34,147 nucleotides of DNA from an uncultured Selenomonadaceae bacterium (GCA_945873565.1 CAMCDL010000006.1:1-34147); one strand, 5' to 3'; shown: positions 15,262-24,430, counted from the stretch's first letter. Notes: generated by a model from the letters alone, not told the origin. Translations and numbers: made by a program.

Positions 15262-16014
15262 TCAGAACTTTACGATTGCGCTGAAATCAGCAGCCTTCAG
15301 GGAAGCACCACCAACCAGAGCACCATCAACGTTAGGCTGAGCCATCAGATCCTTAATGGTAGCTGGCTTTACGGAGCCGCCATACTGAATGCGGATTGCA
15401 TCAGCTGCAGTCTGATCAAACTTAGCAGCTACTGCCTCACGGATAGCCTTGCAAACTTCTTCAGCCTGCTCGAAGGTAGCAGTCTTGCCAGTGCCAATAG
15501 CCCAGATTGGCTCATAAGCGATAACCAGCTCAGCAACCTCAGCAGCAGTGAAGCCCTCGAGAGCTGCATTGATCTGTGCTACTACATGATCGATATAGGT
15601 ACCAGCCTCACGAATCTCCAGGGACTCGCCGCAGCAGATAATAGGAGTAATGCCTGCAGCCTTAGCAGCCTTAGCACGCTTGTTAACACCCTCATCGGTC
15701 TCACCAAAATAGTCACGACGCTCGGAATGACCAAGAACTACATACTCTACACCAATCTCTTTGAGCATACCAGTGGAGATCTCGCCAGTGTAAGCTCCCT
15801 TTGGCTCCCAATGAACATTCTGTGCTCCAACATGAATCTTGGTACCCTTTGCAGCGTCTGCTACAGCAGCCAGAGCAGTTGCGGTAGGACAAGCTACAAC
15901 ATCAACCTCAGTTACATCCTCTACCAGTGGAGCCAGAGCCTTAATCAGCTCAACGCCCTCAGCGATAGTGTTGTTCATCTTCCAGTTACCAGCAATAATA
16001 GGTCTACGTGCCAT
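15262..16014 (-). CDS. tpiA: Triosephosphate isomerase
   Basis: A 250-residue TIM barrel interconverting dihydroxyacetone phosphate and glyceraldehyde 3-phosphate. The catalytic residues are in place: N10 and K12 in AGNWKMN, H96 in VVLGHSERR, and E168 in AYEPIWAIGTGKTAT. The phosphate loop IQYGGSV is near the C-terminus. The start is ATG behind AAGGAGG. It follows pgk by 75 bp with a hairpin between, and is followed by gpmI after 15 bp. Confidence 0.98.
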   Translation of the reverse strand: MARRPIIAGNWKMNNTIAEGVELIKALAPLVEDVTEVDVVACPTATALAAVADAAKGTKIHVGAQNVHWEPKGAYTGEISTGMLKEIGVEYVVLGHSERRDYFGETDEGVNKRAKAAKAAGITPIICCGESLEIREAGTYIDHVVAQINAALEGFTAAEVAELVIAYEPIWAIGTGKTATFEQAEEVCKAIREAVAAKFDQTAADAIRIQYGGSVKPATIKDLMAQPNVDGALVGGASLKAADFSAIVKF

Positions 16015-16038
16015 TTTTTATATCCTCCTTAATTATAG

Positions 16039-16069
16039 GGGAAGCTCCATATTTTCAGCGGAGCCTCCC
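16039..16069 (-). other. Hairpin between pgk and tpiA
   Basis: A 10-bp stem with one G-U pair (16039-16048 with 16060-16069) lies between the two genes and has no U-tract. It is more likely an mRNA stability or processing element than a terminator. Confidence 0.5.
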
Positions 16070-16089
16070 AGTTAACATAATAAACTAAA

Positions 16090-17289
16090 TTACTTATCAG
16101 CAATTGCCTCGATACCTGGCATTGGCTTACCTTCGAGGAACTCCAGAGTAGCACCGCCACCAGTGGAGATGTGAGAAATCTTATCGGACAGGCCGGTCTT
16201 GGTCAGAGCTGCAATAGAATCACCGCCACCAACGATGGAGATTGCACCCTGCTCAGTTGCACCAGCAACAGCCTTAGCTACAGCCAGAGTACCCTTGGCA
16301 AACGCATCGAACTCGAATACGCCCATAGGACCATTCCAAACAACAGTCTTTGCGCCAGCCAGAGCCTCGACATACTTCTCAGAGGTCTTAGGGCCACTAT
16401 CAAGAGCCTCCCAGTTCTCTGGAACCTTATCTACATCTACAACCTGAGTGTTTGCATCTGCAGCAAACCTGTCAGCGATAGTCAGGTCAACAGGGAGAAT
16501 AACCTCTACGCCCTTCTCCTTTGCCTTTGCCAGCTGAGCAAGAGCCTCATCGAACTTATCCTTCTCGCAGAGGGAATTGCCGATTGGCAGCCCCTGTGCA
16601 GCATCAAAGGTATGAGCCATGCCGCCGCCGATGATAATCTTATCTACCTTGTCAATCATGTTGGAGATAACGCCAATCTTGTCGGAAACCTTAGCGCCGC
16701 CGATGATAGCAACGAATGGGCGCTGTGGAGCCTCCAGAGTCTGACCGATGAACTTAATCTCCTTCTCCATCAGGAAGCCTGCAACAACCTCCTTGTAAGC
16801 AGCGATACCAGCATTAGCTGCGTGTGCACGATGGGAAACACCAAACGCATCATCAACAGCCAGATCAGCCAAATCAGCCAGCTGCTTAGCAAACTCAGGA
16901 TTATTCTTCTTCTCTTCCTTATGATAACGGAGATTTTCCAGGAGCAGAATCTCACCTGGCTTCAGGTCAGCTGCAGCCTTCTCAGCCTCAGGACCAACGC
17001 AATCAGGAACCCACTTAACATCTACACCCATAACTTCGGATACGCGCTTTACCAGATGCTTAGTTGAGAACTTCTCCTCACGAGCCTCAGTAGGACGGCC
17101 GATGTGGCAAGCCAGGATAACAGCTGCACCCTGCTCTAACAGATAGGATACGGTCTCCTTGGTGCGAACGATACGGGTATCGTTAGTGATGTTCATATTC
17201 TCATCGAATGGAACATTGTAATCCACACGGACGAAAACCTTCTTACCCTTCAGCTCAACGTCCTTGATAGTTTTCTTATTCATACCCAT
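16090..17289 (-). CDS. pgk: Phosphoglycerate kinase
   Basis: A 399-residue monomeric kinase that makes ATP from 1,3-bisphosphoglycerate. The substrate site FVRVDYNVPFDE is near residue 19-30, followed by HIGRPTEAREEKFS and FGVSHRAHA. The nucleotide half has IIGGAKVSDKIGVI, WNGPMGVFE and GGGDSIAAL near the C-terminus. The first ATG has GGAGG eleven bases upstream; a second ATG two codons on is less well placed. It heads the pgk-tpiA-gpmI group, separated from gap by a terminator. Confidence 0.98.
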   Translation of the reverse strand: MGMNKKTIKDVELKGKKVFVRVDYNVPFDENMNITNDTRIVRTKETVSYLLEQGAAVILACHIGRPTEAREEKFSTKHLVKRVSEVMGVDVKWVPDCVGPEAEKAAADLKPGEILLLENLRYHKEEKKNNPEFAKQLADLADLAVDDAFGVSHRAHAANAGIAAYKEVVAGFLMEKEIKFIGQTLEAPQRPFVAIIGGAKVSDKIGVISNMIDKVDKIIIGGGMAHTFDAAQGLPIGNSLCEKDKFDEALAQLAKAKEKGVEVILPVDLTIADRFAADANTQVVDVDKVPENWEALDSGPKTSEKYVEALAGAKTVVWNGPMGVFEFDAFAKGTLAVAKAVAGATEQGAISIVGGGDSIAALTKTGLSDKISHISTGGGATLEFLEGKPMPGIEAIADK

Positions 17290-17345
17290 TTAACAAAATA
17301 CCTCCAGTTCAGTTTTTGAAATAATCGGGGTCTATTTTTATCGTT

Positions 17346-17381
17346 TTAAAAAAGGTCCAGCCCAAACAAAAGGCCGGACCT
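17346..17381 (-). terminator. Terminator between gap and pgk
   Basis: A 10-bp stem with one mismatch (17353-17362 with 17372-17381) is followed on the minus strand by a U-tract. It should let gap be expressed apart from, or more strongly than, pgk-tpiA-gpmI. Confidence 0.8.
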
Positions 17382-17419
17382 CTATGGATCTTAAATATTA
17401 AGTTACTGCCAGGCAGATA

Positions 17420-18433
17420 TTACTTCAGCTCAGCGAAGTACTTAATGGTGCGAACCATCTGGCTGGTGTAGGAGTTCTCGTTGTCATACCAGGAAACAAC
17501 CTGAACCTGAGTCAGACCGTCACCAACAGGGCTAACCATGGTCTGGGTAGCATCGAACAGGGAACCGTACTTCATGCCGATGATATCGCTGGAAACGATC
17601 TCGTCCTCGTTGTAGCCGAAGGACTCAGTAGCCTGTGCCTTCATAGCTGCATTAACCTGATCAACAGTTACCTCACCCTTAACTACAGCGTAGAGCAGAG
17701 TGGTGGAACCGGTAGGGGTAGGAACGCGCTGAGCAGCACCGATCAGCTTGCCATCCAGCTCTGGGATTACCAGGCCGATAGCCTTTGCAGCACCAGTGGA
17801 GTTAGGAACGATGTTTACAGCAGCTGCACGGGAACGACGGAGGTCACCCTTGCGCTGTGGGCCATCCAGAGTCATCTGGTCGCCAGTGTAAGCATGGATA
17901 GTAGCCATGATACCGGACTGGATAGGAGCCAGATCATTCAGAGCCTTAGCCATTGGAGCCAGGCAGTTGGTGGTGCAGGAAGCAGCGGAGATAACCTTGT
18001 CTTCCTTAGTCAGTACAGTGTGGTTTACGTTGTAAACAACAGTAGGGAGGTCCTTACCTGCTGGAGCAGAGATAACAACCTTCTTTGCGCCTGCCTCGAG
18101 ATGAGCAGAAGCCTTCTCCTTGGAGGTGTAGAAGCCGGTGCACTCCAGAACAACATCTACATCATGCTTAGCCCAAGGAATCTCCTGAGCCTTAGCGCAA
18201 GCGTAAATCTTGATCTCCTTGCCGTTTACAGTAATGGAATCCTCACCAGCGGATACAGTATCAGCATACTTGTACTTGCCCTGGGAAGAGTCATACTTCA
18301 GCAGATGAGCGAGCATCTTAGGGGAAGTGAGGTCGTTGATTGCAACAACTTCATAACCCTCAGCATCGAACATCTGACGGAATGCCAGACGACCAATACG
18401 ACCGAAACCATTAATAGCTACTTTTACTGCCAT
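17420..18433 (-). CDS. gap: Glyceraldehyde-3-phosphate dehydrogenase, type I
   Basis: A 337-residue phosphorylating GAPDH. It has the Rossmann motif INGFGRIGR (7-15) and D34 in AINDLT, which fits NAD+ preference. The active-site C153 is in SAASCTTNC, with H180 in [18 protein letters not shown] is near the C-terminus. The start is ATG. A purine- and G-rich stretch lies upstream, read GGGGGTA on the minus strand. It is transcribed from its own promoter with a 120-nt structured leader and ends at a terminator before pgk. No cggR-type regulator is in the window. Confidence 0.98.
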   Translation of the reverse strand: MAVKVAINGFGRIGRLAFRQMFDAEGYEVVAINDLTSPKMLAHLLKYDSSQGKYKYADTVSAGEDSITVNGKEIKIYACAKAQEIPWAKHDVDVVLECTGFYTSKEKASAHLEAGAKKVVISAPAGKDLPTVVYNVNHTVLTKEDKVISAASCTTNCLAPMAKALNDLAPIQSGIMATIHAYTGDQMTLDGPQRKGDLRRSRAAAVNIVPNSTGAAKAIGLVIPELDGKLIGAAQRVPTPTGSTTLLYAVVKGEVTVDQVNAAMKAQATESFGYNEDEIVSSDIIGMKYGSLFDATQTMVSPVGDGLTQVQVVSWYDNENSYTSQMVRTIKYFAELK

Positions 18434-18591
18434 GTGAAAAATACCCCCTATAAAATTTAAAAACTATTCTGGAAACCCAGAACCTTATATGTGTGATTCA
18501 GGCGGAAACCGCTTAAATCGATTACGGAATCACCGGACAAGAACCAGCCTTTCCACTAATAATAGTACAATATCAGCGGGTTCATTGTCAA
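18434..18591 (-). promoter_or_regulatory. gap promoter and structured leader
   Basis: On the minus strand, -35 TTGACA (18586-18591) and -10 TACTAT (18562-18567) are 18 bp apart. The leader of about 120 nt contains a GTGATTC/GAATCAC long-range repeat (18493-18499 with 18527-18533), an inner GCGG/CCGC stem, and a TTCTGG/CCAGAA hairpin (18467-18472 with 18477-18482) trailed by U-rich sequence. It may act as a stabiliser or weak attenuator. I recognise no riboswitch class. Confidence 0.55.
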
Positions 18592-18751
18592 TGATTTTCC
18601 ATAAATTTGAGTAATTGTAGCATACAAAAAATTCATAAATACTCTATATTATTTTAATTATACATAGACACATTTTTTCCTTCAACCAATTCATATTTAT
18701 TTTTATTGATTGCATTTCTGTGCCATCTATTTCTTTCTTGATTCTTATTAA
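18592..18751. other. AT-rich intergenic sequence after scfB
   Basis: With the gap leader this makes a gene-free stretch of 318 bases. I see no ORF, no clear terminator for scfB and no repeat here; the sequence is strongly AT-rich. Confidence 0.5.
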
Positions 18752-20158
18752 TTATTCCAGGCAGCTGATGAAATCAGGTGCCTTGTGTTCCGCCTGCTCA
18801 AGATTAAGAGCAGCCTGTACTGCCAATGCACACTCCAGGCGTTTTTTCTGAATCTCGCATCCCACATCGTATGGAATACGAATATCATTATTAAATAAAT
18901 CTGCATTAGCATGACAGCCGCCACTGCAGAAGAACTTTGCCCAGCAGTCCCGGCATTTTTCTTTATTGAGAACATGTGACTCTCTGAAGTACTGTGGTAG
19001 CTCTTCGTTTTCAACACCCTTAAACACGTCACCCAGCTTATATCTGTCACGGCCCACAAACTGATGGCATGGATAAAGATCACCATTAGCAGCTACTGCA
19101 TAGTACTCATGTCCAGCTCCGCAGCCAGCCAGACGCTTTGCCACGCATGGTCCATTGGACAGATCCATGTTGAAATGGAAGAAAAAGAAGCCCTTTCCTT
19201 CCCTGTGACGCTTCATATAGAAATCAGTCAGGCGGTCATACTCAGCAAAAATTTCTGGCAGCTTATCCTCGGTGAGCGCATATGGCGAATCCTTCAGTAC
19301 AACCGGCTCCATGGATAAAATATCAAAGCCCGCATCGGCCATTGCCTCAACATCCTTTGTAAAATCGAGATTATCGGCAGTGTAAGTACCGCGCATATAG
19401 TAATTTTCACCGTTTCTTGAATCAACGCACTTGCGGAAATTAGCCATAATCCTGTCATAGGTCGGATTTCCGCCAGCATCAGGACGCATATTGTCATGGG
19501 TCTCCTTGCGTCCATCAGTACTGAGCACGAGGCTGATATTATTATCATTCAGCCATTTTATATTGGCATCATTAAGTGCCAGGCCATTGGTGGTAAGGGT
19601 CAGCTTGAAAATCTTGCCGGTCTCCTTCTCACGCTTTCTGACATATTCTGTAACATCCTTGACCAGCGGCATATTAATTAATGGCTCGCCACCAAAGAAA
19701 TCAATTTCGCAGTGCTTCCTTTGACCGCTGTTATTGATAATAAACTCTACCGCTGCCCGACCTACTTCCTTGCTCATAAGCTGGCGCTCACCGCCATACT
19801 CTCCAGTATCACCAAAACAGTACTTGCAACGCATATTGCAATCATGAGCAGTCATAAAGCATAAGGATTTCACCAGGCCCTTGGATTTAAAGGTAGGCGG
19901 CACGCTGATATCCGGTGCAAACAGCTGATTTATCTCCATCAGCTCGTGAAGCTCGCCTATTGCCTCAGACAGTTCCTGTTCTATATAGCTGTCCTTAAGT
20001 GCAGCTATTACCTCGCTATCATTGGAGCCATCGAAGTACTCCATGATATCGTATATCATCTTATCCACTACATGGACAGCACCGCTGTTTATATCAAGAA
20101 GTATATACATACCGCTCTGTACAAACCTATGGGTTCTCTTTTTCATCTCTATATTCAT
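18752..20158 (-). CDS. scfB: SCIFF peptide maturase (radical SAM, thioether-forming)
   Basis: A 468-residue radical SAM/SPASM-type enzyme that installs a Cys-Thr thioether in the SCIFF peptide. Residues 1-90 look like a PqqD-type peptide-recognition domain. The SAM-cluster motif is C107-x3-C111-x2-C114 in DCNMRCKYCF, with FFGGEPL following and LTTNG further on. The C-terminal third has many cysteines for auxiliary clusters, including GCGAGHEYYAVAANGDLYPC and CRDCWAKFFCSGGCHANAD. The frame opens at 20182, but GGAG lies seven bases before the ATG at 20158, so that start is preferred. It follows scfA directly, with a hairpin between. Confidence 0.93.
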   Translation of the reverse strand: MNIEMKKRTHRFVQSGMYILLDINSGAVHVVDKMIYDIMEYFDGSNDSEVIAALKDSYIEQELSEAIGELHELMEINQLFAPDISVPPTFKSKGLVKSLCFMTAHDCNMRCKYCFGDTGEYGGERQLMSKEVGRAAVEFIINNSGQRKHCEIDFFGGEPLINMPLVKDVTEYVRKREKETGKIFKLTLTTNGLALNDANIKWLNDNNISLVLSTDGRKETHDNMRPDAGGNPTYDRIMANFRKCVDSRNGENYYMRGTYTADNLDFTKDVEAMADAGFDILSMEPVVLKDSPYALTEDKLPEIFAEYDRLTDFYMKRHREGKGFFFFHFNMDLSNGPCVAKRLAGCGAGHEYYAVAANGDLYPCHQFVGRDRYKLGDVFKGVENEELPQYFRESHVLNKEKCRDCWAKFFCSGGCHANADLFNNDIRIPYDVGCEIQKKRLECALAVQAALNLEQAEHKAPDFISCLE

Positions 20159-20181
20159 TTCTTCACTCCATACACCAGCCA

Positions 20182-20214
20182 TAAAAATAGACTGCCGCTA
20201 TTTACACGACAGCC
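20182..20214 (-). terminator. Partial terminator/attenuator between scfA and scfB
   Basis: On the minus strand an 8-bp stem with two G-U pairs (20190-20197 with 20207-20214) is followed by U-rich sequence TATTTTT. It lies 18 bp after the scfA stop. It would give more precursor mRNA than maturase mRNA, as is common in RiPP operons. Confidence 0.6.
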
Positions 20215-20232
20215 TATTCTTATTAACCAAAA

Positions 20233-20376
20233 TTATTTCTTGCTCTCGCAAACCTGATTTCCAACAGTGCAAGAAGTCTTGCAAGCGGACTGGCAGGATG
20301 CCTGGCACTCGCCGCAGCCACCAGCATTCTTGGTAGCCTGCAGAGAAGGCTTATTAACAGTCTGAATGTGCTTCAT
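20233..20376 (-). CDS. scfA: SCIFF ranthipeptide precursor (six cysteines in forty-five)
   Basis: A 47-residue precursor peptide. The leader half starts MKHIQTVNKPSLQ. The core half holds six cysteines at 21, 24, 28, 32, 36 and 43, in CGECQASCQSACKTSCTVGN and QVC. C32 and T37 sit where the characterised clostridial homologue forms its thioether. The ATG has GGAGGG seven bases upstream. The adjoining scfB gene makes the identification firm. SCIFF peptides are widespread in Clostridia and their biological role is still debated; in Negativicutes they are less discussed. Confidence 0.95.
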   Translation of the reverse strand: MKHIQTVNKPSLQATKNAGGCGECQASCQSACKTSCTVGNQVCESKK

Positions 20377-20446
20377 TAATGTACCCTCCTAGCTAATTTA
20401 AACTATACGTGTTATTTTACCCTTTTTTAAGCTCTTATGCAATACC

Positions 20447-21247
20447 TTACTGTGCAATATGCTGGTCTATGTCCAGCCAGGACATCACCCTGCCCTTGAG
20501 CAGCCTGAGCCTGAACTCTGTTATTCCCAGCACAGGATGAGGAATATTTATCCTCGTAAGCTTAAATGGATCGGTATCAATTGTATTAAGACCAGCATCA
20601 CCAGTTACTGCTGCCTGATATTCTGCTGACTTCATCATATCTATGATTTCATCATTATATTTGCCATTAGGATAGGACAGACAGTATATCAGCCTGAGGT
20701 CAGCCCATTCCATCAGCAGCTTAGAGTTTATTATCTCCGTATTGAGCATATCCTGGCTCATGCCAGTCATAGGCAGATGATTGCAGGTATGGCTGCCCAC
20801 CTCTATATTCCAGATGCGCATATCCTTAAGCTGGTCAAGGGTCATATATTTATCCTGACCAATATAATTTACAACCATAAAGACAGTTGCCTTCATATGC
20901 CTTTCCTTGAGAATTGGCAAAAGCTCAGTATAATTGGTCCGATACCCATCATCGAAGGTCAATATAACCGGCTTCCTAGGTAATACAAGAATCCCCTTTC
21001 TGGCCCTCAGATAATCCTTAAGAGATATTGCCGTATAGCCATGCTCTGTCAAATAATCCAGCTGCTCCTGAAAATCCTCAGGAGGTACATTGTACTCCCA
21101 GGCCTTTTCCGGGTCTTCAGCCTGAACCATATGATATTCAAGTATTGGAAAGCCTGGCTGATCGGCCAGAATGTCATCAGCAAACACTACAATAAGCACT
21201 GCAGCTGCTATTAAAGCTCCAAGCACAAGAAGCAGTATTTTTTTCAT
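20447..21247 (-). CDS. Membrane-anchored polysaccharide deacetylase (NodB-type)
   Basis: A 266-residue carbohydrate esterase family 4 protein. A signal anchor spans residues 4-23. The NodB domain has TFDDGY (97-102, with catalytic/metal Asp 99 and 100) and SHTCNH (152-157), giving metal ligands H153 and H157. LSYPNGKYND follows later, close to the family's usual PxG motif. It should remove N- or O-acetyl groups from peptidoglycan or a surface glycan; the substrate cannot be told. Its ATG overlaps the whiA stop by four bases, so it belongs to the rapZ-yvcK-whiA operon. Confidence 0.9.
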   Translation of the reverse strand: MKKILLLVLGALIAAAVLIVVFADDILADQPGFPILEYHMVQAEDPEKAWEYNVPPEDFQEQLDYLTEHGYTAISLKDYLRARKGILVLPRKPVILTFDDGYRTNYTELLPILKERHMKATVFMVVNYIGQDKYMTLDQLKDMRIWNIEVGSHTCNHLPMTGMSQDMLNTEIINSKLLMEWADLRLIYCLSYPNGKYNDEIIDMMKSAEYQAAVTGDAGLNTIDTDPFKLTRINIPHPVLGITEFRLRLLKGRVMSWLDIDQHIAQ

Positions 21248-22191
21248 GCTTCATGATCCCCCTTACATTCCTTAGCCAGCTGCTCAAGCCTGCGCAGCCG
21301 GTGATTTATACCAGAACGCCCCACACCTAGGAGCTCTGACAGCTCCTTCAGTGATGACTCAGGATTCTCTATGCGGGCATTGCCTGCCTCCTTAAGTCCC
21401 TCTGGCAGTCCATCAAAGATTCCCTGTTCCTTTAGCAGCTGAACTGCCGCCACCTGCTTATAGGCGGCCTTAACGGTTTTCTGCAGGTTAGCCGTCTCAC
21501 AATTAACTATGCGGTTCACCTGATTCCGAAGCTCCTTCAGGTTTTTAGCCCCCTCAAATTCCTCCAGGGATGCTTCTGCCTCCATAATCCCCATAAGGTC
21601 CATTATGGATTCACTTTCCTTTACGTAAATAACATAGCCGCTTTTACGCTCCATAATACCAGCAGGCATTCCCATCTTTTTTAGTATGCTCACCAATGTT
21701 GCTGCAAAAGCATAGCTGCCTGTTACAAATTCAAAATGGCTGCCAGCCTCCGGCCTGTTTATACTTCCCCCGCCAAGGAACGCACCTCTAAGATAAGCAG
21801 CCCGGCAGCAGCCTTTTCTCAATAAGTCGCCATCACTGCCCACATTAAAGCTGTCACCCTTCATCAGCCCAAGCTCTGTCAGCAGCTGCTTGACCTGAGC
21901 ACTTGGAGCTGCCCTCAGGTGATAGCTGTTGCTTTTATTGAGGCGTCTATGCCGTCTTACTGACACCTCCATGCCCACATTACCTTCACTTACAAGCTTC
22001 ACCAGATTCAGTATTTTTCTGGCCACAGCTGCATTTTCTGTAACAAAGCTTATGCCAATGGTCCGCCCAAACCCTAAGGTCATGGAAGCTCCCATACGCA
22101 AAAGAGCTGCCAGCTCAGCCCGCTGGCAGCAATTATTATCATACATGAGCCTTGCCAGCTCATTTTTTACCTCTGTTGCAAAGGATGGCAT
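21244..22191 (-). CDS. whiA: DNA-binding protein WhiA
   Basis: A 315-residue WhiA, a chromosome-binding protein linked to cell division and, in actinomycetes, sporulation. The N-terminal LAGLIDADG-type fold is seen in SFATEVKNELAR and in AAYLRGAFLGGGSINRP followed by HFEF. The C-terminal helix-turn-helix is visible in SLKELSELLGVGRSGINHRL (about 277-297). The start is ATG with GAAGGGAA upstream, one base after the yvcK stop. The gene order rapZ-yvcK-whiA is conserved across Firmicutes and Actinobacteria. Confidence 0.96.
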   Translation of the reverse strand: MPSFATEVKNELARLMYDNNCCQRAELAALLRMGASMTLGFGRTIGISFVTENAAVARKILNLVKLVSEGNVGMEVSVRRHRRLNKSNSYHLRAAPSAQVKQLLTELGLMKGDSFNVGSDGDLLRKGCCRAAYLRGAFLGGGSINRPEAGSHFEFVTGSYAFAATLVSILKKMGMPAGIMERKSGYVIYVKESESIMDLMGIMEAEASLEEFEGAKNLKELRNQVNRIVNCETANLQKTVKAAYKQVAAVQLLKEQGIFDGLPEGLKEAGNARIENPESSLKELSELLGVGRSGINHRLRRLEQLAKECKGDHEA

Positions 22192-22192
22192 A

Positions 22193-23485
22193 TTATCTTC
22201 CCTTCATGCCATAAACTATTCGCATAACACTGTCACAAAGCTTCTGAGGCTCATGATGAAGTGCATCAGCCTTAGTTATGAGATCAGCCTTTATAACACC
22301 CACCCCAAGACGATTTAATTCCTTTTCATCTACTACTACCGGGTAGGCACCATTTTCGGCATACTTTTCTCTGAGAACCTCAGGCACTGGAGTAGAATTA
22401 ACCAGAATAAAGTCTATTGCATTCCTGCCAGCATGATCCTGTATGGCCTTTACATGCATAGATGCAGTATAGCCATCAGTTTCGCCAGGCTGGGTCATTA
22501 CATTGCATATATAAATTTTTATTGCCTTGCTGCGGCAGACAGCATCTGCAATTCCATCTACCAGCAGATTTGGTATTACACTGGTATAAAGGCTGCCAGG
22601 CCCAAGGATTATAGCTTCTGCGTCTCTTATTGCATCCATTGAGGACTGCACTGCCTCTGCATCATCAGGGAAAAGCTTTACCCTATGGATACGCTTACGT
22701 GCCTCTGGAATCTGCGATTCACCGCATATTACACTCCCATCATCCATAATGGCATCCAGCCTGACATGCTCCTTGCTTGCTGGCAGGACACGCCCCTTTA
22801 CCGCCAATACTTTGGAAGACTGCTTAAGAGCAGTCTCCATATCGCCTGTCACTTCAGCCATAGCTGCTATAAACAGATTGCCGAAGCTATGGCCGGCAAG
22901 CCCGCTATTACCACCAAAACGATGCTGAAACAGCTTCTCCATAAGAGGCTCAGTATCAGCTAGCGCAACAAGACAGTTTCTAAGGTCTCCAGGAGGGATA
23001 ATCCCTAATTCCTCTCTGAGACGTCCAGAGGAGCCGCCATCATCAGCAACCGTAACTACGGCAGTAACGTTAGAGGTTGCTTCCTTGATACCGCGCAGCA
23101 GAACCGAAAGACCGTGGCCTCCGCCCACTACCACAACTGCTGGCCCCTTGCCCAGCTTGCGCTTTTCATAGATAAGATCTACCAGACGCTCAGAATTATC
23201 CGGCAGCAGTACTGCAATAACCGAACGCACTATAAACCTTACTGCTATCAGAATTATTATTACACCTATGATAACCATAGCGCCACCCACCAGGGAAGCA
23301 AACACATAATTGTAGGAGCCTGTCCACAGGTATATTGTACGGAAAATAGCTTCCTCGAGATGGTCAATAAATTTATAGTTGAAAACAACAGCCATACCAA
23401 GGCTTATAAGCATAACACCAGCAGCAAATAACAGCAGCCAGCGCTTGAATTTCATGCCTGGATAGAGCCATTTTAAAAAATGCAT
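22193..23485 (-). CDS. yvcK: Gluconeogenesis factor YvcK/GlmR with N-terminal membrane anchor
   Basis: A 430-residue YvcK-family (CofD-like) protein that binds UDP-GlcNAc in B. subtilis and directs carbon to cell-wall precursors. The soluble core begins near residue 111 with VVVVGGGHGLSVLLRGIKE, followed by VADDGGSSGRLREELG, PPGDLRNCL and ILGPGSLYTSVIPNL. Ahead of it lie two hydrophobic helices (about 14-36 and 61-83), absent from the roughly 320-residue Bacillus form. Upstream in-frame TTG (23506) and ATG codons exist. The ATG at 23485 has a GGGGG stretch eight bases before it and is chosen with moderate certainty. Confidence 0.93.
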   Translation of the reverse strand: MHFLKWLYPGMKFKRWLLLFAAGVMLISLGMAVVFNYKFIDHLEEAIFRTIYLWTGSYNYVFASLVGGAMVIIGVIIILIAVRFIVRSVIAVLLPDNSERLVDLIYEKRKLGKGPAVVVVGGGHGLSVLLRGIKEATSNVTAVVTVADDGGSSGRLREELGIIPPGDLRNCLVALADTEPLMEKLFQHRFGGNSGLAGHSFGNLFIAAMAEVTGDMETALKQSSKVLAVKGRVLPASKEHVRLDAIMDDGSVICGESQIPEARKRIHRVKLFPDDAEAVQSSMDAIRDAEAIILGPGSLYTSVIPNLLVDGIADAVCRSKAIKIYICNVMTQPGETDGYTASMHVKAIQDHAGRNAIDFILVNSTPVPEVLREKYAENGAYPVVVDEKELNRLGVGVIKADLITKADALHHEPQKLCDSVMRIVYGMKGR

Positions 23486-23524
23486 AGTCATCGCCCCCAT
23501 CAGCAAGATGAACTGCCGGACAGC

Positions 23525-24430
23525 TTATCTTTCCTCTCTTACATGCTCATGAACCTCATTCTTCATAAGGTCACGATGCTCAAGGTTAACAGGATAGCCC
23601 TGGTCCTTCAGACGGTCGAAGATATGTTTAGCAATAAACACCGAACGATGCATACCACCAGTGCAGCCTATAGCTATTACCAGCTGAGCCTTGCCCTCTT
23701 TAACATACTGAGGAATAAGAAAATCAATCATGTTATCCAGATGCTGCTTGAAATCCTTGGTAACCTGCCACTGATTTATATACTCCGCCACCATAGGAAC
23801 AGCTCCGCTCTTATGCCGCATTGCCTCTACATAAAAGGGATTAGGCAGGAACCTCACATCGAAAACCAGATCTGCATCCAGGGGCATACCAAACTTAAAG
23901 CCAAAGGACATGACATCAATAGTCATCTGCTTATCAGACTTTACTGCAAAAATATTATGCAGCTTATTCTTAAGATCAACCTTCTTAAGATCTGAGGTGT
24001 CAATTATGTAAGTAGCCTTATTGCGTATATCCGCCAGACGGGAGCGCTCTTTAGCAATACCATCACTGATTCTGGTGCTAGGTGCCATAGGATGACGCCG
24101 ACGGGTTTCCTTATACCTGCGGATAATCGTTGCATCTGAGGCATCCATGAACAGCAGCTCATACTGCTGATTATGCTTATCCATCTCCTCAAGCACGTGA
24201 TTAAAGGTATCAAAAAATTCCCGGCTTCTGGTATCAACTACCAGCACAACCTTACCTACATGACCATCTGCATGCTGGCACAGCTCAGCAAACTTCGGGA
24301 TAAATACTGGTGGCAGATTATCAACCACAAAATATTCCATATCCTCGAGGAATCGGCAGGCCTGTGTCTTGCCTGCACCAGACATACCTGTAATTATGAT
24401 AAAATTATATTCCTTTTCCCGGTTATTCAT
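23525..24430 (-). CDS. rapZ: RNase adapter / nucleotide-binding protein RapZ
   Basis: A 301-residue P-loop protein. In E. coli RapZ senses glucosamine-6-phosphate and guides RNase E to the GlmZ sRNA; in Gram-positives (YvcJ) its role is less defined. Walker A is GMSGAGKT (residues 15-22), FVVDNLPP follows near 34-41, SFGFKFGMPLDADLVFDVRF lies in the middle, and the C-terminal GCTGGMHRSV is conserved. The start is ATG behind GGAGGG. It lies 18 bp after the HAD phosphatase gene and leads yvcK-whiA. Confidence 0.96.
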   Translation of the reverse strand: MNNREKEYNFIIITGMSGAGKTQACRFLEDMEYFVVDNLPPVFIPKFAELCQHADGHVGKVVLVVDTRSREFFDTFNHVLEEMDKHNQQYELLFMDASDATIIRRYKETRRRHPMAPSTRISDGIAKERSRLADIRNKATYIIDTSDLKKVDLKNKLHNIFAVKSDKQMTIDVMSFGFKFGMPLDADLVFDVRFLPNPFYVEAMRHKSGAVPMVAEYINQWQVTKDFKQHLDNMIDFLIPQYVKEGKAQLVIAIGCTGGMHRSVFIAKHIFDRLKDQGYPVNLEHRDLMKNEVHEHVREER

